DNA of 64,000 bases from Bacillota bacterium (GTDB taxonomy: Bacteria; Bacillota; Clostridia; Christensenellales; SZUA-584). Below are positions 16,398 to 24,195 of the stretch, piece after piece (within the stretch, counting starts at the first letter, position 1; every line of letters begins with the position of its first letter). The position numbers and the translations under genes were made by a program. The notes under the pieces were generated by a model. The model had not been told where the DNA came from and searched no databases. It saw only the letters and a program-made list of their open reading frames with translations. Location of the stretch: assembly GCA_023461435.1 (NCBI GenBank), contig JAEYLC010000033.1, positions 119,222-183,221 of the forward strand. Direction: 5' to 3'.

Positions 16398-18207
16398 GGG
16401 CTTGCTCCTCCTTGCGGTTCATCTTCCATGTCAGTGTTTTCGTGTACATGCGCCACATATCAAAATACTTCCCTTCTTTCTCTATCAGCGCTTCATGGCG
16501 GCCCTGCTCAACAACACGGCCCTGATCCATCACGATGATGTTGCCCGCGCTGCGTATGGTGGACAGGCGGTGGGCGATCATGATCACGGTTTTTCCATGC
16601 ATGAGCTTTTCAAAGGCGCGCTGAATCAGATGTTCGTTTTCAGGGTCGGAAAACGCGGTCGCTTCGTCGAGTATGATGATGGGCGAATCCTTGACGATCG
16701 CCCGGGCAATCGCGATACGCTGCCGCTCTCCGCCCGACAGATGGACGCCCATGGTGCCGATAACCGTATGATACCGATTCGGCAACTTCTCAATAAAGTC
16801 GTGGCATTGGGCGGCTTTGGCCGCGGCGATCACCTGCTCGTCGGTCGCGTCCCGGTTTCCAAGACGGATGTTTTCCATGATGCTCTGTTTGAAAAGAAAA
16901 ACGTCCTGAAAGACGAAGCTCACATTTTCCATCAGGTATTCGCTGCTCATATCGCGCACATCCACGCCGCCGATCAGTATGCGCCCCGCCGAGACATCGA
17001 AAAAGCGCGGGATCAGATGCGCGATCGTGCTCTTTCCGCCGCCGGAGGGGCCGACGATGGCGGTGATATTGCCCTGCTCCGCTTCAAATGAGACATCTGA
17101 CAGCGCCTCTTCCGCCTGCCCCGAATATGTGAAAGATACGCCGTCAAATACGATGCTATACCGGGAAATCGTCTTGGGCGATTTTGTCCGCGGCAGCGGC
17201 GGTTCGGCCAATATTTCATCCATGCGCTCCACACCGCCGGTAATCTGCATGCCGCTGCTGGACACATACATCAGCTTCATCAGTATCGTCGCGATTGACG
17301 GAACGAAGATCAGGTAAAAAACAAAAGTGCTCGCGAAGCCCGCGTAATCGGCCGTGCTGAGGCTGATTGCAATACCGGCCGGAACGAGAAACAGATAGAT
17401 GTTGTTCACAACCGTCGTGAAGGCCGACATGAAATTCTCCCAGCTCAGCGTATAGGGAATCACCATCTGCGTATAAGCCTTGATGGCATCGTGCATGCGC
17501 CGCAGCGAGTAGACGGTCTGCCCGAACGCTTTGACGACCGTGATGCCGCGCACATATTCAACCGAGGCGTTATTCATATCCTCAAGAGCGTCCTGATATT
17601 TTTCCATCATCTTTCTTGCGCCGTCGTTGCCGTATGCCCTGATCTGAATGACCAGCGCGAGAACGATGCCCGCAACGGCGGAAAGCCCCAGACGCCAGTC
17701 AACGGCGAGCAGGAGCGTAAGCATTACCACCGGGGCGACAAAAGAGGCGACGATATCGGGCAGCTGATGGGCGATGAAGCCTTCGATCTTTTCGATGTTT
17801 TCATCCATGATCTTGCGCAGCTTGCCGCTTCCCACCAGCACATGAAAACCGAGAGGGACTCTGGCCAGATGGGACGCAAAGTTGACTTTGAGCTGATAAA
17901 GCGTGCTGAATGCGGCAAGGTGCGAGCACATCAGCGCGGCAAAATACAAGAGGATATTGAGCACGATGCCGCCAAGCGCGAGCCAGCCAAAGCCCAGTAC
18001 TTTTTGCAGCTCCAGATTGGCGAAATCGGGATAGACTCCCATAATTTCTGTCACGATGTAATAGATCGCAATATAGGGGATAAACGAAGCGACGGCGGCC
18101 AATGCCGAGAGCACCGCCGAGGCGATAACGAGAGGTTTTTTCATCGCCGTGATTTCGAGCAGCCTTTTCATCCCTGTTTTTGGTTTGTTATCTTTTTTGC
18201 TGTTCAT
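16390..18207 (-). CDS. ABC transporter, fused permease/ATPase, siderophore type (first of pair)
   Basis: A 605-residue half-transporter with a six-span membrane domain and a C-terminal ATPase. Walker A is GPSGGGKST, the signature LSGGERQRIA, and the D-loop region reads ILDEATAFSDPENE. That A-F-S-D-P-E-N-E wording is characteristic, in my experience, of the clostridial branch related to YbtP/IrtA. GAAAGGAAAC precedes ATG 18207. It is the first gene of a two-gene minus-strand unit transcribed away from an AraC regulator. The divergent promoters flank a single 16-base palindrome, implying joint iron-responsive control. Transport direction cannot be decided from sequence alone. Confidence 0.86.
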   Translation of the reverse strand: MNSKKDNKPKTGMKRLLEITAMKKPLVIASAVLSALAAVASFIPYIAIYYIVTEIMGVYPDFANLELQKVLGFGWLALGGIVLNILLYFAALMCSHLAAFSTLYQLKVNFASHLARVPLGFHVLVGSGKLRKIMDENIEKIEGFIAHQLPDIVASFVAPVVMLTLLLAVDWRLGLSAVAGIVLALVIQIRAYGNDGARKMMEKYQDALEDMNNASVEYVRGITVVKAFGQTVYSLRRMHDAIKAYTQMVIPYTLSWENFMSAFTTVVNNIYLFLVPAGIAISLSTADYAGFASTFVFYLIFVPSIATILMKLMYVSSSGMQITGGVERMDEILAEPPLPRTKSPKTISRYSIVFDGVSFTYSGQAEEALSDVSFEAEQGNITAIVGPSGGGKSTIAHLIPRFFDVSAGRILIGGVDVRDMSSEYLMENVSFVFQDVFLFKQSIMENIRLGNRDATDEQVIAAAKAAQCHDFIEKLPNRYHTVIGTMGVHLSGGERQRIAIARAIVKDSPIIILDEATAFSDPENEHLIQRAFEKLMHGKTVIMIAHRLSTIRSAGNIIVMDQGRVVEQGRHEALIEKEGKYFDMWRMYTKTLTWKMNRKEEQARA

Positions 18208-18269
18208 ATAAGTTTCCTTTCATTTATAGGAATGTTCGGACAGCTGCCTCTCGTTTTAAAAAGAGGGGC

Positions 18270-18298
18270 TTGGCATTCTCGGCGGAGTATGATATACT
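18270..18298 (+). promoter_or_regulatory. Promoter of the AraC-type regulator
   Basis: TTGGCA at 18270-18275, a 17-base spacer and TATACT at 18293-18298. The operator palindrome at 18306-18321 falls at the expected transcription start. Confidence 0.72.
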
Positions 18299-18305
18299 GT
18301 CCGAA

Positions 18306-18321
18306 GTTAGCATTAGCTAAC
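18306..18321. promoter_or_regulatory. Iron-box-like operator, copy 1 (shared by divergent promoters)
   Basis: GTTAGCATTAGCTAAC, seven-base inverted arms around a two-base centre. It lies just downstream of both the plus-strand promoter (TATACT 18293-18298) and the minus-strand one. A nearly identical copy is at 21352. The TTAGC half-sites resemble DtxR/IdeR-family iron boxes. The regulator itself is not in the window. Confidence 0.75.
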
Positions 18322-18325
18322 TTGT

Positions 18326-18355
18326 ATTGTACATGACGAACGATGTATAAAGCAA
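18326..18355 (-). promoter_or_regulatory. Promoter of the paired ABC transporter
   Basis: Read on the minus strand: TTGCTT (18355-18350), an 18-base spacer and TACAAT (18331-18326). The palindrome at 18306-18321 lies immediately downstream, so one bound repressor would block both directions. Confidence 0.65.
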
Positions 18356-18419
18356 TCAGACGTCGACGGTTCGAACGGAAGACCAAAAAGTATGTACGCT
18401 GGAAGAAAAGGAGGAACGG

Positions 18420-19412
18420 GTGAGCACGATATTGGAGGAACTGATTCTTCCTTCGGTTGTCCAGATGGGGCTGCGGCTCGAAGAAAGCCGATCGAACAGG
18501 AACTGCGGCGTCACCTACTCTGTTTTGCCCGAAGTGGGGGATGGCTTCTATTGGGTGTATGGTTATAAGGATCAGTTTGCCGTTGTGGTCTATAATCTGA
18601 CGCTGAAAGAGACCATTCAGCCAAAGTACAGGCATCCCGCTTTTTACACCATCGGGAGCTATAACCGTTTCGTCGCACGCCTGATCAGTGAGCAGGCCGC
18701 TTCAGATTCCCGCGTGCTGCTGGGCTATCACATGCCCGAAGCCATCTATCATCAGATTTTGCACAAAGGGTGCTCGGCAAAGGGCGTCAGCCTTTCTCTT
18801 TCCGCTCCCTTTGCGGAGCAAACGGCGGCGTTGTTCGATATGAGCATCGGCGAGTTGACGGAACGCTGCTTTTCCCTGAACGGCACAGAACAGATACCCG
18901 AGGCGGTCACTGTTTTGAGCCAGGTGCAGACGTATACGCCGACGGAGCGGTTTGCGCACCGTTATTATGAAAGCAAGCTCATGGAATTGATCGCGATCCT
19001 CTGCCAGCGTCACGAACTGAAATGCCCGGCGTTGCCGCAGAATAACCTTCAGGAGGATGAAAAGCTGAGCCTTCGACGTGTGGTCGATTATATTCATGCC
19101 CATTACATGGAAGATACAGATCTGAAGGCATTGGGCGGCGTGGCTTATATGGGCAGGACAAAGCTCATTCAAACGTTCAAGCAGATGTACGGCGTGACCA
19201 TCACACAGTATTTGAGGCAGCTGCGCGTCGAGCACGCAAAATCACTGCTGAAAGACGGACGGCAGCCCTTGGGGCAGATCGCCGTCCAAGTCGGCTACCG
19301 GTCTCAGGGCAGCTTTTCGGATTTGTTCAAGGACGCCACAGGGCTGACACCACGTGAATATCGCCGGCTTTTCGGAGAGAATACTATCTCGACAGGTTTT
19401 TTTGATCAATAA
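18420..19412 (+). CDS. AraC-family transcriptional regulator
   Basis: A 330-residue regulator starting at GTG 18420, with AAGGAGG nine bases upstream. The C-terminal third (about 225-328) holds the two helix-turn-helix units of the AraC DNA-binding domain: a DLKALGGVAYMGRTKLIQTF-like first helix pair, and a second ending PLGQIAVQVGYRSQGSFSDLF, then TPREYRR. The N-terminal 200 residues are a divergent effector region without a clear cupin. AraC regulators of this size sit beside siderophore ABC pairs (YbtA is the known case) and activate uptake genes when the siderophore is bound. Divergent placement fits control of the transporter pair. Confidence 0.88.
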   Translation: MSTILEELILPSVVQMGLRLEESRSNRNCGVTYSVLPEVGDGFYWVYGYKDQFAVVVYNLTLKETIQPKYRHPAFYTIGSYNRFVARLISEQAASDSRVLLGYHMPEAIYHQILHKGCSAKGVSLSLSAPFAEQTAALFDMSIGELTERCFSLNGTEQIPEAVTVLSQVQTYTPTERFAHRYYESKLMELIAILCQRHELKCPALPQNNLQEDEKLSLRRVVDYIHAHYMEDTDLKALGGVAYMGRTKLIQTFKQMYGVTITQYLRQLRVEHAKSLLKDGRQPLGQIAVQVGYRSQGSFSDLFKDATGLTPREYRRLFGENTISTGFFDQ

Positions 19413-19430
19413 GTTAGACGACGCTAATAA
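19402..19430 (+). promoter_or_regulatory. Promoter with embedded degenerate iron-box-like operator, copy 2
   Basis: TTGATC (19402-19407), a 17-base spacer and TAATAA (19425-19430). The spacer region contains GTTAG (19413) and GCTAAT (19423-19428), the same half-sites at the same spacing as the perfect copies. It would drive DUF3793 and flavodoxin under iron control. The match is weaker than at 18306 and 21352. Confidence 0.5.
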
Positions 19431-19444
19431 AAACGAGATGGAGT

Positions 19445-20098
19445 ATGGACTCAGCTGTTAAGAAACGGCGGTGTCATCAAGATGCACGAATTATGATACA
19501 ACATTGGATTGAATATGACGAAGCGACTATTTTGGAAGACAACGGAGCCGGGGATACGATCCGCAGATTTATTCAAACGGGCAAATCGGACAGAGAAGCA
19601 CTGAGCTTGATTGAGAGTATTGGCGCAACACTGATAGGCGTGAAGCCTGCGAGCCTGATCAGCGTCCGTTCGGTGGAATGCCTGAAGCTGTGCCATACGT
19701 GTTTTGCGTGCGGCGGTGTCGTCGCTTTTGCGACCGTCAAGAGGACCGGCGAAAAAACACAGTTGTTTTTTTATCATAGGGACTGCCTCCAATCCGTGTT
19801 GTCGGATGTGCAGACCCGGTACTGTCTCACTCACATGGGTTACCCGAAGCAGGGCACGGCTGACCAATACGTGCGCCAATTGATTCAAAAGATGCGCGGC
19901 ACGGACTTTCCGCACGAGGCCGGGCTGTTCTTCGGATATCCCTGCAAGGATGTCCGCGGCTTCATGGGTGCGCCGATACCATACCGGAAGACGCTGGGCT
20001 GGCGTATGTACGGCGATACGCGGATATCTGAAATGCTTTATAACCGATACAGAAACGCCCGCGGCTTTGTCAGAGCAATGCTGCAGGCGTCTCAATAA
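19445..20098 (+). CDS. DUF3793 family protein
   Basis: A 217-residue cytosolic protein. The segment ATLIGVKPASLISVR (about residues 61-75) matches the conserved core of DUF3793, a clostridial family of unknown biochemical role that is repeatedly found next to flavodoxin and iron-uptake genes. A cysteine cluster (C-L-K-L-C-H-T-C-F-A-C) lies near residues 81-91 and could bind a metal, heme or Fe-S cluster; this is inference. The start at ATG 19445 has GAGATGGAG upstream; ATG 19494 is a shorter alternative. Flavodoxin follows 19 bases downstream, so co-transcription is clear. Confidence 0.82.
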   Translation: MDSAVKKRRCHQDARIMIQHWIEYDEATILEDNGAGDTIRRFIQTGKSDREALSLIESIGATLIGVKPASLISVRSVECLKLCHTCFACGGVVAFATVKRTGEKTQLFFYHRDCLQSVLSDVQTRYCLTHMGYPKQGTADQYVRQLIQKMRGTDFPHEAGLFFGYPCKDVRGFMGAPIPYRKTLGWRMYGDTRISEMLYNRYRNARGFVRAMLQASQ

Positions 20099-20117
20099 AA
20101 AATTAAGGAGTACTATC

Positions 20118-20552
20118 ATGAATAGAACGGTCATTATTTACGGGTCCACAACGGGCAACACCGAAACGGCGGCAAAATGGGTCAGGGCCGCGCTATCGGA
20201 CGGGGATGTCAAAGCCGATATTTTAAACGCGGCAGACATCAAGGCGGATATCATCGCGGCATATGATCTGATTATCTTCGGCGCGTCGACCTGGGGCCAG
20301 GGCGACATACAGGACGATTTTTACGGCATTTATGAGAGCCTGACGCCTCAAATCTTAAACGGCAAAAGAGTGGCCGTTTTCGGCTGCGGAGACAACGACA
20401 TGTTTCCGGATAACTTTTGTCAGGCTGTCGATATGATTGAAGAAAAGGCCAGACAATGCGGCGCGCAGATCGTGGCGGAGGCGTTTAAAATAGATGGCGA
20501 TGTGGACGCTTACGAACAGGGTATCAAGAAATGGGCAAACAGCCTGATATAA
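20118..20552 (+). CDS. Flavodoxin
   Basis: A 144-residue FMN electron carrier. An in-frame ATG at 19950 lies inside the preceding gene; ATG 20118 after AAGGAG is the right start. The phosphate-binding loop YGSTTGNTE is at residues 8-16, the second FMN loop GASTWGQGDIQDDF near 55-68, and FGCGDND near 90 completes the site. Short-chain flavodoxins replace ferredoxin when iron is scarce, which agrees with the operators around it and the upstream DUF3793 gene. Confidence 0.94.
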   Translation: MNRTVIIYGSTTGNTETAAKWVRAALSDGDVKADILNAADIKADIIAAYDLIIFGASTWGQGDIQDDFYGIYESLTPQILNGKRVAVFGCGDNDMFPDNFCQAVDMIEEKARQCGAQIVAEAFKIDGDVDAYEQGIKKWANSLI

Positions 20553-20895
20553 TCTCCCAATGTTAGCATAACACTTTTTAGGTATGAAAGGCCGCGGTTT
20601 GCGGCCTTTCATATAGCGTTTTCTTACACGAGGGTCAGGCCGCAGACCGCCAGCCCTATCATTTTTCGGCTCTTTACGCAGACATCAGAATTACTATCAA
20701 GTGGAATTGTATTAAAAACTAAAATGACTCTTAACGGCAAGCAAAGAATGAGCCTTGTTTTTGCAGGAGTTGTTTGTTGCGGAAAGAACTTCTGTCATTA
20801 TCGGCAAATATAATATTACAGCAAATATCAAAGCGGCATACGGTTTTCGAGTATGCATTGCTGATGCGTATATTTTTCAAAAGGCTGACTTTGCT
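20553..20895. other. Intergenic region downstream of flavodoxin
   Basis: 343 bases between flavodoxin and the convergent FakA-domain gene. It holds a half-matching iron-box-like string GTTAGCATAACAC (20562-20574) and the terminator at 20584-20612. From 20613 to 20895 I see no gene, RNA or repeat. Confidence 0.6.
20584..20612 (+). terminator. Terminator hairpin after flavodoxin
   Basis: ATGAAAGGCCGC (20584-20595), a five-base loop and GCGGCCTTTCAT (20601-20612), a perfect 12-base stem. Only a short T-rich stretch follows, so termination strength is uncertain. Confidence 0.65.
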
Positions 20896-21147
20896 TTATC
20901 CCTGAAGGCCGTTTTCCTGACGCTCCATATTCTCAACAACGATATCGTAAATATCTCCCAGAGACGCGCAGTACTCGAGTACCTTCCAGGGGCTGTTGGT
21001 GTGGAAATGAATCTTGATCAGATTCTCATCGCCGACGGCAATCAGGCTGTCGCCTTCAAGATTGTCCGCAATATATCGATTGATCTCATCCTCGGAAAGG
21101 CCCTGCCCATCGATTAGCAGCTGGGTATCGTACTTGAATTCAAGCAT
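20896..21147 (-). CDS. Small single-domain protein like the FakA/DAK middle domain
   Basis: An 83-residue protein. I chose ATG 21147, which has AGGAGG seven bases upstream, over the longer frame from 21234. The pattern G-D-S-L-I-A-V-G-D-E followed by L-I-K-I-H-F-H-T, then W-K-V-L-E-Y and I-V-V-E-N-M-x-x-Q matches the central domain of FakA (YloV), the fatty-acid kinase that works with DegV/FakB lipid-binding proteins. Here it stands alone without the kinase or C-terminal parts. It could be a regulator or subunit of a separate lipid kinase. It is transcribed divergently from the leader ORF and HD-GYP gene. Function unproven. Confidence 0.72.
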   Translation of the reverse strand: MLEFKYDTQLLIDGQGLSEDEINRYIADNLEGDSLIAVGDENLIKIHFHTNSPWKVLEYCASLGDIYDIVVENMERQENGLQG

Positions 21148-21315
21148 TTGGTATCCTCCTTGCTCCCGCGGCCATAGCATACAGGCGGCGGTTGAAACAG
21201 TGTTGAGTTGATTTAAACCAACATGATCATACATTCATCCGGCGGGCGGCGTCAAGTTTGTCTGCTCGCAGACAACAAATATCGGGATTAGACCACGCTT
21301 TTTATCGGCCGCACA

Positions 21316-21344
21316 TTGACAAGGATAGCGGAGAAGCGTAGACT
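21316..21344 (+). promoter_or_regulatory. Promoter of leader ORF and HD-GYP gene
   Basis: TTGACA at 21316-21321, a 17-base spacer and TAGACT at 21339-21344, with the operator at 21352-21367 positioned over the expected start. The layout copies that at 18270-18321. Confidence 0.72.
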
Positions 21345-21351
21345 GACGATA

Positions 21352-21367
21352 GTTAGCATAAGCTAAC
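21352..21367. promoter_or_regulatory. Iron-box-like operator, copy 3
   Basis: GTTAGCATAAGCTAAC, identical to copy 1 except for one base at the centre. It sits eight bases after the -10 element and 21 bases before the leader ORF start. Confidence 0.75.
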
Positions 21368-21387
21368 AATAAGGAGCGATATAAATT

Positions 21388-21468
21388 ATGTACAAAAACA
21401 AGAGTGGACAAAGCGGTATTCAGAGAATATTTCATAATATAAGCAAAGCAAGAAGGGCGGGTGAATAA
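21388..21468 (+). CDS. 26-residue leader ORF under iron-box-like control
   Basis: ATG 21388 to TAA 21466-21468, with AAGGAG 11 bases upstream, encodes a basic peptide starting MYKNKSGQSG and ending RRAGE. It begins 21 bases after the operator. The stop lies in a small CGGGT/ACCCG hairpin (about 21459-21473), and the HD-GYP gene starts six bases later in the same frame without its own ribosome binding site. Translation of the small ORF could therefore feed ribosomes to the next gene. Whether the peptide has a function of its own is unknown. A nonsense codon in a longer HD-GYP N terminus is an alternative reading. Confidence 0.55.
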   Translation: MYKNKSGQSGIQRIFHNISKARRAGE

Positions 21469-21474
21469 CCCGGC

Positions 21475-22077
21475 ATGATGACTATACAAACGGGCCTTTG
21501 CCATGATCTCGTTGCGGGTATTGTGGCGGCGCTGGAGGCAAAGGACCATTTTACGGCTGACCATTCTCTGCGCGTGAGCGACATGTCGGAACGGATATGC
21601 CGGCTCCTTGAACTCACGGATAAACAGACCGAGACCATACACATGGCGGCCCATGTGCATGACATCGGGAAAATCGGCGTGCCGGACGCCGTGCTGAAAA
21701 AGCCGGGCGCCCTTGACGACGGCGAATGGCTGCTGATCCGCCGGCATCCGTCGATAGGGGCCCAGGTACTCAATAAGTATGACGGGCTCTCAGAGCTGGC
21801 GGAAATCGTTCTCCATCATCATGAGCGCTGGGACGGCAGGGGATATCCGGACGGCCTGAAGGGAGAGGAGATCCCCTTCGGAAGCCGGATCATCGCCATA
21901 TGTGATTCAATCGACGCGATGATGAGCCAGCGGGCTTACCGCCGCACATTGAGCTCCGGTGAATGCCGAAAAGAAATACTGGCAAACAGCGGCATCATGT
22001 ATGACCCGGACATTGTTAAGACGGTGAATCATGAGTGGGACGCGTTGATAACCGGCTTTGTATGCACGTCGGCATAA
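21475..22077 (+). CDS. HD-GYP domain phosphodiesterase
   Basis: A 200-residue protein consisting almost only of an HD-GYP domain. It has H-S-L-R-V near residue 24, the catalytic HDIGKIG near 62, the double histidine pair in VLHHHERWDGRGYPDGLKG near 120-138, and D-S-I-D-A near 154. Such domains hydrolyse cyclic di-GMP or related nucleotides and use an Fe or other dimetal site. There is no sensor or receiver domain, so its activity may be set mainly by expression. The upstream iron-box-like operator suggests that it is made when iron is low. The start lacks a Shine-Dalgarno sequence and seems coupled to the leader ORF. Confidence 0.88.
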   Translation: MMTIQTGLCHDLVAGIVAALEAKDHFTADHSLRVSDMSERICRLLELTDKQTETIHMAAHVHDIGKIGVPDAVLKKPGALDDGEWLLIRRHPSIGAQVLNKYDGLSELAEIVLHHHERWDGRGYPDGLKGEEIPFGSRIIAICDSIDAMMSQRAYRRTLSSGECRKEILANSGIMYDPDIVKTVNHEWDALITGFVCTSA

Positions 22078-22206
22078 GCCTTCGCGATAATGCTGCTTGC
22101 AGAATAATGTTACGGCTGTTTGTGAACATTTCCTGGCCGCAATTGACAAAGCCGGAAAGAGAATGTTAACGTAAAGTATCACAACTTCGATTGGAAACTG
22201 GGAAAC

Positions 22207-23304
22207 GTGCTTAAGCTTATCAACAAAGAAAACATCCATAAAGGCATTATTCTGCTTTTCATGATGGCGGTGATATTCTGGACGGCGTTCTGCGGCGGAA
22301 CGGGGGGTGTGGAGACCTCCACCGAAGCGGGCATGCGCGGTTTCACGCTGATACTCTGGTCGATACTTTTAGAGGCCCTGCCGTTTGTGCTGCTTGGCAC
22401 TGTCATATCCTCGCTGATACAGGTTTTTGTGACGGAAGAGATGATACTCAAAGTGCTGCCGAAAAACAATTTTCTGCGCATGGTGGTTGCGTCTCTTTTC
22501 GGCCTTGTTTTTCCCGTATGTGAATGCGCGATCATTCCCATTACGCGCGGTCTGCTCAAAAAGGGGCTGCCGACCGGCCCAGCCATCGCATTTATGATCG
22601 CAACGCCAATCGTCAATCCTATTGTTCTTTTATCGACATTCAACGCCTTTCCCACCATGCCGCAGATGGTGGCCTACCGTGCCATCGGCGGCTTTGTCGG
22701 CGCGGTACTGATCGGGCTGATTGTCAGCCGCTTTGAGGCCAAAGCCGTGCTGAAGGACGGGCTGCCTGCTTCATGCGGATGCGGGCACAGCCATGATCAC
22801 GCTGACGGGCACGATGCGCATGGCGTATGCGGGCATCACCACGAGCACGCCGGAGACTGCGGCGACCATCAGGAAAGCAGCAAGCCCGGCGTGTTGAAAG
22901 AGGTGCTGGCACATACAAGCGCGGAGCTGCAAAACGTCGGCATGTACTTAATATTCGGCGCGGTCATCTCGGCGAGCATGCAGATGCTGGTGCCCACGGA
23001 TGTGCTGACCGGTATCGGCGGCGGACGTTTCCTCTCAATCGCCGTCATGATGCTGCTGGCGTTCGTGCTGTCGCTGTGCTCCGAAGCGGACGCGTTCATC
23101 GGCAGTACGTTTCTGCTCCGGTTTTCAGGCGCGTCGGTGCTCGCGTTCCTGATAACCGGCCCGATGATCGATATCAAGAACACGCTGATGATGCTCGGCA
23201 GCTTCAAGAAAAAATTCGTTATGATACTGATACTGACGATATTGCTGGTATGCTTCGCGCTTGCCGTGATTGCGAGCTTTTTGATGGGAGGCAGCTATGC
23301 GTAA
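22207..23304 (+). CDS. UPF0718/DUF318 permease with His/Cys-rich loop
   Basis: A 365-residue polytopic membrane protein starting at GTG 22207. It has four spans in each half. The conserved FPVCECAIIPITRGLLKKG segment lies near residues 100-118, with a matching LSLCSEADAFIG in the second half, both hallmarks of the DUF318 permease family (Bacillus YcgR). Between the halves, residues 198-225 contain about eleven histidines and several cysteines, beginning CGCGHSHDHADGH. That suggests binding of zinc or another soft metal. The next gene overlaps it and is of the YcgQ type. The B. subtilis pair belongs to the Zur zinc regulon, so zinc or cofactor delivery is plausible here; transport direction is unknown. 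Confidence 0.85.
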   Translation: MLKLINKENIHKGIILLFMMAVIFWTAFCGGTGGVETSTEAGMRGFTLILWSILLEALPFVLLGTVISSLIQVFVTEEMILKVLPKNNFLRMVVASLFGLVFPVCECAIIPITRGLLKKGLPTGPAIAFMIATPIVNPIVLLSTFNAFPTMPQMVAYRAIGGFVGAVLIGLIVSRFEAKAVLKDGLPASCGCGHSHDHADGHDAHGVCGHHHEHAGDCGDHQESSKPGVLKEVLAHTSAELQNVGMYLIFGAVISASMQMLVPTDVLTGIGGGRFLSIAVMMLLAFVLSLCSEADAFIGSTFLLRFSGASVLAFLITGPMIDIKNTLMMLGSFKKKFVMILILTILLVCFALAVIASFLMGGSYA

Positions 23305-24193
23305 CCGTGGCGCTCAAATATTGTGGCTTGTGGTACTGCTCGCGTTTGCGGCCGCGATGGGCATATTGCTGATCGGCGGGGATATTCTGCTGTATCTGTC
23401 GCCCAGAATGGAGACGGTTGTCTGGTTCGGTTTTATCGTGATGTCTGCGCTGGCTGTTTTTCAAATGTGGCAGATCAAAACGGGCCCGGTCTCTCGCGAT
23501 AAAAAGATCCGTTTGGGCAATCTGGTCTTTCTGATCCCGATCGTACTGATGCTGACGGTGACGCCCAATGAGAACACCTCCGCCGCACTGCCCAATCAAA
23601 ATGTGAAGCTGGTCAGTCTGGCGAAGCAAGAGCCGCCAAAAGCCGCGGAGAAGGAAGCAAGCACGCTGCCGCCGACAGAGCCGACAGAGCCGTCTGAAAG
23701 CATACAGCCAGCGGAGCAAAGCGCCGTGCCGTCGCCAAGCCCGGCAAATGAAGAAAAGGGAGAGGCGGACACCCCGGATGCGATGCAGGCCGCGGACGCA
23801 GTGTCGTGTGTGCTGAAAAAAGGCACAGTGCCGTTTGACGATTCGACGGATTCGTTTTCGGAGAACCTTTATTATTCGGCTGAAGAGCTGGCGGGCAAAA
23901 CCGTGAAGCTGTGCGGCTTTGTCTATAAGGACGCCTCTTTCCCGGAAAATACGGTGCTGCTTTCAAGGCTCTTTATCAGCTGCTGTGCCGCGGACGCATC
24001 CATTGTCGGGTTCCATGTCAGGGTGGAAAACACGGACGATTTTGAGAATGACGAATGGATCTGCGTGCAGGGCACAATGCAGGCGTTCAGCATGGACTAT
24101 GATGGCGAACAGTACGTTATGCCCCTGCTGACAGACGGAACGATCACGCGCTGCGACGCTCCCGATGCAGAGGAAGCTTACATCTACCCGTAA
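23297..24193 (+). CDS. TIGR03943/YcgQ-like membrane protein
   Basis: A 298-residue protein overlapping its permease partner by eight bases. Two or three membrane spans fill the first 100 residues. A low-complexity Pro/Glu/Ser/Thr linker (about 113-165) follows, then a C-terminal globular domain. That domain contains K-L-C-G-F-V near residue 206, an F-I-S-C-C-A-A-D segment near 228, and G-T-M-Q at about 258, the conserved features of this family. Cys-Cys may bind metal. Family members accompany DUF318 permeases. The linker is longer than usual in my recollection. Its stop lies two bases from the end of the convergent ZIP gene. Confidence 0.8.
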   Translation: MRNRGAQILWLVVLLAFAAAMGILLIGGDILLYLSPRMETVVWFGFIVMSALAVFQMWQIKTGPVSRDKKIRLGNLVFLIPIVLMLTVTPNENTSAALPNQNVKLVSLAKQEPPKAAEKEASTLPPTEPTEPSESIQPAEQSAVPSPSPANEEKGEADTPDAMQAADAVSCVLKKGTVPFDDSTDSFSENLYYSAEELAGKTVKLCGFVYKDASFPENTVLLSRLFISCCAADASIVGFHVRVENTDDFENDEWICVQGTMQAFSMDYDGEQYVMPLLTDGTITRCDAPDAEEAYIYP

Positions 24194-24195
24194 GC

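Noticed and set aside
20562..20574. Fourth iron-box-like site GTTAGCATAACAC
   Set aside because: Only the left arm matches and it lies downstream of a gene next to a terminator, so it may be chance; not listed as an operator.
20755..21117. Plus-strand 120-codon frame downstream of flavodoxin
   Set aside because: It is mainly the reverse strand of the FakA-domain gene, which has an excellent ribosome binding site.
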